Positions 54,939 to 63,172 of a stretch of 64,000 nucleotides of DNA are shown here, piece after piece. This stretch comes from Picochlorum sp. 'celeri'. Taxonomy: Eukaryota; Chlorophyta; Trebouxiophyceae. Under the pieces are notes generated by a model, which worked only from the letters and a program-made list of their open reading frames with translations, searched no databases and was not told the origin of the DNA. Position numbers and translations under genes: made by a program. The stretch spans positions 475,497 through 539,496 of the forward strand of contig JAACMV010000021.1 of assembly GCA_010909725.1 (NCBI GenBank), given 5' to 3'. Numbering within the stretch: position 1 is the stretch's first letter; each line of letters begins with the position of its first letter.

Positions 54939-55161
54939 GAATGAATGATCATGACCTTGGTTGGTATCCCATGGTCGTGTCTTCAGAGATGGCATGTTCG
55001 GTCGACCGTATTGCTTCATGGGCAGTGACCAGCCACTTTCGCCATCGTGTGCGATACGCGTGTATCACATCATTGGTGATCAGATTGCCATCAGCGCGCA
55101 TTCATCAAGAGGTACTGCCTCGGGCATGCCAGAATAGATAAAATTTGATTAGGAAATAATA

Positions 55162-56113
55162 ATGTATCAGGTAATAGCGTCATCCACTGGTTGCTGCTCC
55201 TTGAACAGGGGCAGTGTAAGAGCGGCTGCTCTTTCCCTTCCTCATAAGCAGAGGAGAGCAGCACAGGTTGTCAAAGCCATGGCGACTTCTGAGGACTCTA
55301 GCAGTAGTAAAGATAGTGCTAAAAGTTCGGGAGTGGAGAAGATCTATGTCGGAAAGGGGAGATTTATTGAGGATGTACCAGATAAATACCCGGATAGAAA
55401 TGCTCTTACTGGGGGCTTTGCTGGTGGCGAGGTGCGATTGGATGTTTCTTTGGTTTCTCCGATGTATTTTTAGGTGATTTAATGATCCAATTATACAGGT
55501 TGGATTGAAACAATTCGTGGCTTCAAACCCGGGTGATCTTGGCAAGAAGGGATCCAAGGAAGAGGCCTCTTCTTCTTCAAACAAGAGCAGTAAGGACGGT
55601 ATCTACGTGGGCAAGGGTAAATTTGTCAAAGACGATCCAAAATCTAATGAGAGGCTTGTTATGAAACGGTCTGGCCGCGATAGTCCTCTTGTGGGAGGAT
55701 TTGCTGGAGGAGAGGTGGGGTTGAGCGAGTTTGTAGAGACTGGAGAAGTTCCATTTGATGAGGAAGGGATTGGTCGTCGTCAGCAGAGTCCATTGATCAT
55801 AGCTGGTATAGTGAGTGTTGCAGCTGTGACTGGCGGAATTTTGTTGACAGATGTGTCGGATTTTGGTGAGCAGGTCATTAGTGGGTCAACCAAGGTGAGC
55901 CCAGCAGCATTGTCTGGACTGGATGAGAACACAAAACTGTTGTTGGAAGCTGGTGTTCTCATGATGGGAGTGGTCGCGTCCATCATTGGTGGTAGGGCTT
56001 TGCTAGGATCTCTGCAGAGCAGTATCAAGGAAGGTGCAACACGCTTTGCAGTTCTTGCCGTCTTCTGGATGATTGTGTTCATCGCTGCTCGATTTGTTCT
56101 GGACAGTCCTTGA
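55162..56113 (+). CDS. Plastid membrane protein with duplicated G-G-F-A-G-G-E-V-G-L motif
   Basis: join(55162..55431, 55499..56113); 67-bp intron; 294 residues. Transit peptide (about 1-40, ends near V-V-K-A-M-A). Two copies of a motif, I-Y-V-G-K-G-[RK]-F ... G-G-F-A-G-G-E-V-G-L, at about 64-95 and 120-160; the intron interrupts the first copy between G-E and V-G-L. Then three TM helices (I-I-A-G-I-V-S-V-A-A-V-T-G-G, L-L-L-E-A-G-V-L-M-M-G-V-V, F-A-V-L-A-V-F-W-M-I-V-F). Probably thylakoid or envelope. Family not named; expected to be specific to plastid-bearing organisms. Confidence 0.75.
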
Positions 56114-56251
56114 TAATACGTATGAGTAATGTAATATTGATTGAGTGATATTTCTAGGCAACTACTACTACATTATAAGGATGGTGAATATATACATGTG
56201 AGAGGCAGAAGTCTTTTCAAAACTAGTCCACTGAATGAGAACAACTCGTTA

Positions 56252-57057
56252 TTACTCGTCGTCCTCGTCGTCGTCGTCATCGCCCGCATGCTTTGTTCGT
56301 TTCTGAGCAGGCTCCTCCTCGTCGTCGTCATCATCTTCTGGCAAATCGTGGTCATCCTCAGCCTCTCCATCTCCTTCTGCATCAAAATCTTCTTCATCAT
56401 CTGTCATGATTTCTTCCTGTACTAGAGCAGCAGTTGGAACCTCCTCTTCTTCTTCCTCTTCCTCCTCGTCTTCTTCCTCCTCGTACACCTCCTCGTCCTC
56501 GTCATCATCCTCATCGTCATCCCCACCATCATCACCAGCACCAGCACCTACATCATCATCCTCTTCTTCCTCCTCTTCCTCTTCCTCGTACTCTTCCTCT
56601 TCTTCTTCATCATCATAGTCCTCCTCTTCTTCTTCCTCCTCCTCTTCTTCTTCCTCCAAATCCTCAGACTCGTCGTCATCATCAACAACCGGCTCTTCCT
56701 GGTGAAGCATGTCAACCCAAGGATAGTGCTTAGGGTCCACTATATGCGCTATCGACAGCATATTTAGCCAATTAGTTTCTCTATATGACACAGGAGATCA
56801 AATTAGAAGACGTCGTAACACGTATCAAACACGTGTGGGCTGCTGACACAAACCCACTCCCATCATTCGAACAGAAACACTGATACCACCCGTGATCCAT
56901 TCATAGACACGATTTGTGTGAAGTAAAACATAAAAAATACCCTATGAATAATCAAACCATACATGACTCGGACAATCCTCCCAGAAACCCGCAGAAACGA
57001 CAACAGTCGAGCCATCCATCGACAACGCCTGTCCGTCTCAGTCACCGACGACATCAT
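56252..57057 (-). CDS. Acidic Asp/Glu-tract protein, unknown
   Basis: Proposed complement(join(56252..56780, 56963..57057)), 207 residues, intron 182 bp (GTATGG..TATAG); phases agree and the total is a multiple of three, but exon 1 is a guess. If it is wrong the first internal ATG is 56761. The conserved-looking part is W-L-N-M-L-S-I-A-H-I-V-D-P-K-H-Y-P-W-V-D-M-L; the rest is almost pure Glu/Asp with a short K-R-T-K-H nuclear-type signal near the end. Such proteins are often histone or ribosomal-protein chaperones. It converges with the plastid gene at 55162-56113. Confidence 0.5.
56440..56670. repeat. Trinucleotide-rich low-complexity tract (CTC/CTT/CAT)
   Basis: Imperfect runs of TCC, TCT, TCG and TCA triplets; on the minus strand these are GAA/GAG/GAC/GAT codons of the acidic gene. 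On the plus strand they make poly-Ser and poly-His frames that are not genes. Confidence 0.85.
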
Positions 57058-57312
57058 CCGTACCTCCACGAAAAGGATTACTGTACCCCAAGCTTTACTA
57101 CTCTCTCACAAGGCATTAATTATGACAACCCTATCAAAGTCTTTGCGAATCATGCCACCATGGACTGATTTTGAATTCAACTTTCAATTGATCGTGACTC
57201 GACGGTCAACGGAGACCTGTGAAAGGTACGCCTCTAACGCCCTTCCAGTCCACCATCGAACACGCTGTATCCATGGATGAGACACAAGCTCACTGTCTTT
57301 TTATATACCTAG

Positions 57313-57612
57313 ATGGAATATCGGGAACAAAAGCGACAACGAACCTCAGGGAGAGGGAGAGGCAGGGGGAGGGGAAGGGGAAGGGGAAGAAATTTTGCTC
57401 ATGCTCCATATGTGTCCAAGAGAATGCTCGAAAATCCTTGGAAAAAGCTAGAAGAGGCGCACGGCATTCATACGGTTTGGAAACAACAAGACACTGCTGC
57501 AACCACGAACAAGGACGCCCCTGGTGTCGACTGTGACCAGGAGCAGGAGGACAGTACCTCCATGATGGGCAAAATGTCGGATGAGGGCATCTATGACAGA
57601 CCATGGCACTAG
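57313..57612 (+). CDS. Small RG-repeat protein, unknown
   Basis: 99 residues. M-E-Y-R-E-Q-K-R-Q-R-T-S then about seven R-G dipeptides (G-R-G-R-G-R), then a conserved-looking L-E-N-P-W-K-K-L-E-E and an acidic tail ending in D-R-P-W-H. RG repeats usually bind RNA and are methylated on Arg. The ATG follows TATATACCTAG, so an upstream exon is possible. No family recognised. The minus-strand ORF over the same bases is a shadow. Converges with PSRP6. Confidence 0.6.
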   Translation: MEYREQKRQRTSGRGRGRGRGRGRGRNFAHAPYVSKRMLENPWKKLEEAHGIHTVWKQQDTAATTNKDAPGVDCDQEQEDSTSMMGKMSDEGIYDRPWH

Positions 57613-57748
57613 TACATGTGTATACAACTGCCATCAAAGGTAGAAAGCTCCTTTTCCATAGGAACTGCTACCTCTGTCACATCTGCTGGTGTGACAAGGG
57701 AGATGTACAATCCAGATTTACAATACAGAAAAGAACATCATTACTTCT

Positions 57749-58104
57749 TTATTTGCTAGAGACGACGGTGAACTCTGGTGGTGGTGGTGGGAGAGGCTCA
57801 TATTCTGCTGGCTTGTGTCTTCTATCAGAAGGATTTCTCTTCTTTGGGCGTCTATGATTCATCAGCTTGACAGCCTTGTGTTCTGCATAGCAATACCAAA
57901 CATTCAGAATTTGTCGCATTCGTCACACGTGGGAGGACAGAAAACTCCCCATTCTCTCTATAATAATCATATGCGAGAATGTACTAGGGAATGTGTCGCA
58001 TGATCATGATAGGACAACGTACGAGGATGTGTGGCTCCAACAATGACGAGCCGCCTGCAGCCAGACACCTGAGGCCCTGCGATGGACATGGCAGTCGAGT
58101 ACAT
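57749..58104 (-). CDS. PSRP6: Plastid ribosomal protein PSRP6/cL38
   Basis: complement(join(57749..57882, 58023..58104)); 140-bp intron with donor GTACGT and acceptor ATGCAG; split codon C|AA gives Gln; 71 residues. The second exon reads K-L-M-N-H-R-R-P-K-K-R-N-P-S-D-R-R-H-K-P, then P-L-P-P-P-P-P-E-F-T-V-V-S-S-K, matching the plastid-specific large-subunit protein of plants (H-x-x-R-P-x-K ... R-R-K-P-x-x-Y-x-P-L-P-P). The leader of about 28 residues is short for a transit peptide; ATG 58104 or 58089 are both possible. It is a non-bacterial component of the chloroplast 50S subunit. Confidence 0.8.
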
Positions 58105-58142
58105 TGTAACAAATGAATGAATACTGTTGAATAGTATATGAG

Positions 58143-58289
58143 TTAGGCGCCCTTGCCCAGGAGGGTGAAGGAGGTCCAGGCTCCCATGCCCAAACGATGG
58201 AAGATAGGAGGTGACAGACTATCGGTCAAATGTATACTCCGACCGATCATGAGCAATCGATCGCTAGGCTCACAGAGGCGAATGCTCAT
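58143..58289 (-). CDS. Possible 48-residue small ORF
   Basis: ATG 58289 to TAA 58143, same strand as PSRP6 and 38 bp upstream of its ATG. Reads M-S-I-R-L-C-E-P-S-D-R-L-L-M-I-G-R-S-I-H and ends M-G-A-W-T-S-F-T-L-L-G-K-G-A. The end has a GC-rich codon use like a highly expressed gene, but there is no TM, no match I recognise and no upstream exon found. It could equally be the 5' UTR of PSRP6. Confidence 0.25.
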   Translation of the reverse strand: MSIRLCEPSDRLLMIGRSIHLTDSLSPPIFHRLGMGAWTSFTLLGKGA

Positions 58290-58449
58290 GATTTTGTGTA
58301 CTATCAAAGATGCTGTTCAATCGGGTAATACAGAAAAGCATTGATTAGTAGCAACGCCATGCATGTATTGTACAGTGGGTTTCAAAGACATGTCTGATCA
58401 CATAAAACCATTATTTATAAACATAAAACTATTCAATCCGTGTGGGGCC

Positions 58450-59376
58450 ATGGCTGACGCGTGCTTCAACCGACGGTGGGCGTATGCTGTCGTTATTAGC
58501 CTGTTGGTCTTTGCCATGCTCCATAGTTACATTCGGATCATTTCTACTATTGTTTATACATATTTATATTGGTTGAATCCATCCCTGGAGTATGTATCGG
58601 AGTCTCATGGGGTAGAGGAGTTACCGGTTCCTAAACTGTTGCACCAGACCTGGGTGGACAAGAATGTCCCTGAGAGATGGAAAAAGGCCCAGGAATCTTG
58701 TATAAAAGCACATCCTGACTATAAATATAAGCTATGGACGGATGAGGAAGGGCTAGAACTGATTAGGAATGAGTATCCTTGGTTTCTTGATACGTATGAA
58801 AAGTATCCATACAACATTCAACGAGTAGATGCAGTTCGGTATTTTATTCTCCACAAATATGGCGGAATTTACATAGATTTAGATATGGGATGCAATAGGG
58901 AGCTGAAATTTTTGCGCCAGGCGAATTTCACGGCGCCTCTGACGTACCCAGTGGGGATTTCAAATGATGTCATGGCAGCAGTCCCTGGCAATAGATACTT
59001 GGAAAGGGCGATTCATCGACTGCAGTACTGGAATCATTGGCTGTTTATTAAATATATTCAGGTGATGTTTAGCACTGGGCCAATGTTTCTGACATCGCAG
59101 TACGCAACCGCCACGCGTGGTGTGAAAAAGGCGGTTTCTGTCATTCCTGCAACATTGTATGGCAAGTATGACTTTTCAGGCGACCCTGCTTTTTATCACC
59201 TTCACGGAAGCAGTTGGCATGCTGATGATGCGGCGTTTATATTTATTTTGGATGCGTACAAGTACCATTTGATCGTGTTTGCTTGCGCTTTTGCAATACT
59301 TGGCCTCGTGTTGCGGTATAAGATGAAGAAACAGGCTGGCACGCTTCCAGTGTCTGCATTAGACAAGATGCCGTAA
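58450..59376 (+). CDS. GT32 glycosyltransferase, MIPC synthase/OCH1-like
   Basis: 308 residues from ATG 58450 (context GCCATGG); the frame opens at 58363 and would add 29 residues. N-terminal TM anchor (A-Y-A-V-V-I-S-L-L-V-F-A-M-L), then the GT32 domain: P-K-L-L-H-Q-T-W, W-T-D-E-E, R-Y-F-I-L-H-K-Y-G-G-I-Y-I-D-L-D (DxD metal motif), and H-G-S-S-W-H-A-D-D typical of Sur1/Csg1-type mannosyl-inositolphosphoceramide synthases. A C-terminal TM follows. Golgi glycolipid or glycoprotein mannosylation is likely; the exact acceptor is not known. Confidence 0.85.
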   Translation: MADACFNRRWAYAVVISLLVFAMLHSYIRIISTIVYTYLYWLNPSLEYVSESHGVEELPVPKLLHQTWVDKNVPERWKKAQESCIKAHPDYKYKLWTDEEGLELIRNEYPWFLDTYEKYPYNIQRVDAVRYFILHKYGGIYIDLDMGCNRELKFLRQANFTAPLTYPVGISNDVMAAVPGNRYLERAIHRLQYWNHWLFIKYIQVMFSTGPMFLTSQYATATRGVKKAVSVIPATLYGKYDFSGDPAFYHLHGSSWHADDAAFIFILDAYKYHLIVFACAFAILGLVLRYKMKKQAGTLPVSALDKMP

Positions 59377-59394
59377 ATTGCATATATATTGTAG

Positions 59395-59602
59395 TCAGGT
59401 GGAATGTTTCATCTCTGTCTCGGTGGCATGTGATCTGTCCAGGATGATATCGGTGTATATGGAGGTTCGATCCTGCAGGGTCTCACGCTCCTCCAGCAAG
59501 AGCGATTTTGAATTTCGCTTGTCCACTTGTGTGTGCTGAACATGGATTGCCGCACTTTTAATTTACGTATGATACTTTGTAAATCCTTATTTGTTGCTCC
59601 AT
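59395..59602 (-). CDS. Doubtful small antisense ORF (two exons)
   Basis: complement(join(59395..59535, 59576..59602)); 55 residues with a heptad-like run L-L-L-E-E-R-E-T-L. The intron would be 40 bp, shorter than any confirmed one here, and the ATG is only 25 bp from the divergent CHAF1B start. Listed because phase is consistent; likely chance. Confidence 0.15.
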
Positions 59603-59626
59603 AGTCGTGAATAGGCTCTTGCGACG

Positions 59627-61538
59627 ATGCCAAAGCTTAAAACGCTTCAAATTGTTTGGCACGGAAAAGAGCCAGTATACTCCCTGGACTTTCATCCAAA
59701 TGGTTTACTGGTGACATCTGGAGCAGATAAAGAGATAAAGATATGGAAGGTATGCATATTCTCATGGATTGGTGGATTCAAACTTCGAAGTTGGAGTGGA
59801 ACTGACACGGCGTCAGCTTGCACACATATATAACGTCTCTTCTTAATCGTATATACATATGTCTGATAAATCTGGGACGATTTGTTCCTGTTTATGCAGG
59901 TGCTGAAGGACACGGAAGGGTATCCGACCGTTGAGCACACAGGTTCCCTTACCGGTCACTCCAAAACAGTCAACTGCGTTCGGGTGTCTCCGAATGGTAA
60001 GAAGATTGTCAGCGCTGGTGATGGTGGAGAACTACTCTTATGGACTCCTCAGGAGCAGGTCTTGGCGGGGAATCTCGTTTCAGAAGAGGAGGCCCAAGCA
60101 GGGTGGAGGAGGGCAGCCGTGCTGAGAGGCCACACGGATGATGTCATGGACCTCGCATGGTCTGTTGACGGAACGGCCATGCTTTCAGGATCGATCGATA
60201 ATAAAAGTATGATATGGGAAATATCTGAGAAAAAGATGGGGTCGATGGTAGCGCATTTTGCGAATCACAAGCATTTTGTTCAAGGGGTTGCATGGGATCC
60301 TCTTCAGCAGTTTGTGGTGACCCAGAGTGCAGATAGGACGTGCAAAGTGTATGCGCTGCGACCACCCCCGGCCTCGAAAAAGAATAAAAACAAGAGCAAA
60401 AAGTCGGATATACCGGCAAGTGTTTCTTCAAAGGAATTTTATTGCTCTCACACTATGAGCAAGAGGATTGTTGGGTCTAGCTCTGGAGAAGCACAGCCCC
60501 AGCGGCAAGCCCTATTTCACGATGAGTCTCTGCCTAGCTTCTTCCGCAGACCATCTTGGTCACCAGATGGGTCTTTCTTGATCGTTCCAGCTGGAGTCTA
60601 TAGGGCAGATGTGGGATCGGCAGAGCAGAATACGGCATACTTGTATGCCAGAGGAAAATGGGCCTCTCCTGTAGCACACGTACCAGGGCAGCCGAAACCA
60701 GTGGTATCAGTGAAGTTCTGCCCTATACTCTTCGAAAGAGATGAAGATGTCGATCCTCCAAAACCCTTTGAGCTCTTGCCATACAAAATTGTCTATGCAG
60801 TAGCGACATTGGATAGCATTATTCTGTACGATACATCATCCAGTCTCCCAATTGCCGCCTTCTCTCAGATTCATTTCGACTCCATCACTGATATTGCGTG
60901 GTCGAGAAATGGAGATTACCTCGCCATTTCATCGAGAGACTGTTTCTGCAGCATTATTGCCTTTGAGAAGGATGAGCTAGGACAGAGGATGGACCCTGCT
61001 AAAATTCCACAGCACATCAACGCAGTCATGCAACCGCTCAGGTGCTCGGACAAGGAGACGAATGAAAAGCCATCAATAGAACCTGGCTGTTCTGGAAAGG
61101 AGAATAACACTGCTCAAAAGACTGAAACAGCTGTCATGTCCACAGAGGTATGTATTGATTTTTTTTTCATTGTATTGATTCACTGCATGGATGCATCTTT
61201 GATACTGCACTCAGTCTTCACTCCTCTCAACTTTCTTTTATTATAATTCAAATGTACAGAAGGCAAAAGGAAAGAGGAAGCGCATCACGGCAACCCCAGT
61301 TGACATGCCAGAGAACACGCCTATAGACCTGACAGCAGCAGCAGCAGCAGCAACTCCCACCACACGTGCACCTACACCGCCCGTATCGGGTCAAAAAGAG
61401 AAGAGACGCATCACCCCAGTCCCGATCGAAAAGCCCTCGACTAGTGAGAGTGCACAGAAGCAAACATTTGGAATGAATATTGCATCACTTGCTGCTGCTG
61501 CTGGCCAGAATGAGGCTGGCAAGAACCCATGCGAATAA
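59627..61538 (+). CDS. CHAF1B: Chromatin assembly factor 1 subunit p60 (CHAF1B/FAS2)
   Basis: join(59627..59749, 59900..61147, 61260..61538); introns 150 and 112 bp; 549 residues. WD40 propeller: W-H-G-K-E-P-V-Y-S-L-D-F-H, T-S-G-A-D-K-E-I-K-I-W, H-S-K-T-V-N-C-V-R-V-S-P-N-G, L-R-G-H-T-D-D-V-M-D-L-A-W-S, F-V-Q-G-V-A-W-D-P, S-D-I-A-W-S-R-N-G-D-Y-L, and the F-F-R-R-P-S-W-S-P-D-G block that marks CAF-1 p60. The last exon is Lys/Pro/Ala-rich with repeated K-[KR]-R-[KR]-I-T-x-[TP]-V elements. It deposits H3-H4 at replication forks with p150 and p48. Confidence 0.95.
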
Positions 61539-61677
61539 CCTGTTCAAGTGTAATAATACGTCAACGCCTTTACCCCATATATTCCAAATAAGTAATACTA
61601 TTCTCTTCCAAGAGTATTTGGTCAAATGGTTGAGTCGCAGATGGCGTAGTGTTTATTCCATTCAAAAAAATCTCAAA

Positions 61678-62755
61678 ATGCCTGTGACTGTCCTATACGA
61701 GGGAAAGAGTTATTCTCTGACACCCAAACCCATGTGGAATGTTGAGACAATTATCCAAAATGCTTTGGACATTGTATGTGTATGAAAACTGCAAGGACGT
61801 AAGTCAAAGTGAAATTGCTACATGGACTTTGGTTTTTTTGCAGGCCCGCGTGAACAATGTTGACGCACATTCATGTAAATTAGTGTACCAGGGGGCAGAG
61901 TTAGAGAAGGATGTACCTTTTCGGTTCCTAAACCTCCCTTCCATTGCCAAAGTCACCTTGGTGACTGGGAAGGAACGGGTCTATGGAATTCAAAGTACGG
62001 ATGGTCATTCTGTTGCTCCGCATCGGACGACTCATGCGAGACCAAAGACGGTAGTGAATCAGAACAGAGTTGGTGTAGTACAAAAGGAATGTGCCTCGAC
62101 GTCTGAGGGCACAAGCTTGAGCTTGGAGGGTGTCTATCTGTTTCACAGTGCAGAGGAAATGGCATTGAGAGGTTCTCAGAAACAATATCATGAGGAGATT
62201 GACTATGAAGTGAATGAAAGGGATGCGTATACTATTCAGGCATCGCTGTCAAAGCAAGTGGCTCCGGCGCATCTTAGAACGAAAAAAATGAGGGAGAATG
62301 ATTTGGAAAGAAAGATGGAGCGTATGAGACCTGTGCTTGTTCGAATAGAATTCCCAAACAGTATGACGGCACAATTTGAGGTTTCGGCCAAATCAACGTG
62401 TCAAAGCGTATACGCAATGGCTCGCATGATGATACGATCAGAACTTGAGAGGTGCCTGACGCTTTTTACAACACCGCCAAAAACAGTCCTTCCTGACAGT
62501 TCCTTGACAGTGTATGAAGCAGGATTAGCCCCGGCTGCAAGGCTCAAAATTGAATTCACCAATCCTATAGACCAGTATGATACGATATTCTCCGCAGATG
62601 CAGCCAAAATTGAACCGAAACTCCCCCCCTGTAGTTACAAACCTGTGGAGGAGAGCCAGGCAGAGAAGAAGGAGCAGGAGACAGTGGCGCTTCCTTCAAC
62701 GACAAAAGAGAAGAGAGTGCCAAAATGGCTCACCCTAGGACAAGCCAAAAAGTAG
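61678..62755 (+). CDS. TUG/ASPSCR1-like UBX protein
   Basis: join(61678..61773, 61844..62755); 70-bp intron with a T7 tract before the acceptor; 335 residues. N-terminal ubiquitin-like domain of the TUG type (M-P-V-T-V-L-Y-E-G-K-S-Y, D-A-H-S-C-K-L-V-Y-Q-G-A-E-L-E), a linker with V-Y-L-F-H, and a UBX domain at the C-terminus (R-I-E-F-P-N-S-M-T-A-Q-F, L-F-T-T-P-P-K-T-V-L). UBX proteins recruit the p97/CDC48 ATPase; the F-P-R p97-contact loop is here T-P-P, so affinity may differ. The C-terminus is Lys-rich. Confidence 0.75.
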
Positions 62756-63172
62756 TAGCCGAGTGATCTCTACAGCTACCTACCCTGGGTATCGTGGATA
62801 TTTAATCCGTGTGGGTTGTAGCACACGAATGATGATGTACTACGAGTACACAGTACTGTGGCAATGCATTGCCATAACATGGTACAGGATTGCATCCCAC
62901 CATTCTTCAGATTGACGCATATCCTCTGAAGGACTGGTAGTCGTAGTAACCAAAGATCACCTTGACATTAAAAAGGATATATTTTATATAGTAACGGTAT
63001 TTCTGCCATGAATGGCGCAGAAATCACCCAAGCGGGACCTGACACGAGTCCAGCGGGCCTGGACCGAAAGGATCTCGACAAGACACAACACACACCTGTA
63101 TCTGTTACAAAATCTGTACGATTTTATCTTTTTTAGTGTCACAATGATCGGTTTCGCATCATCAAATACACC
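62756..63172. other. Intergenic region, possible short first exon of the next gene
   Basis: Contains AT-rich AAGGATATATTTTATATAG at about 62973. An ORF from ATG 63008 to 63097 could join TTTTTAG|TGT (63137) in phase to the next gene, but the intron would be 39 bp. No RNA gene seen. Confidence 0.4.

Noticed and set aside
56406..56618. Poly-Ser and poly-His plus-strand ORFs
   Set aside because: Antisense of the Glu/Asp tract; low complexity only.
59460..59485. GGTTCGATCC, a tRNA T-loop-like string
   Set aside because: The flanking bases do not form a T stem and no anticodon or acceptor arm is present.
62880..62965. Minus-strand reading V-I-F-G-Y-Y-D-Y-Q-S-F-R-G-Y before a stop
   Set aside because: Only about 19 codons, no acceptor of good quality and no room for upstream exons before the divergent gene.
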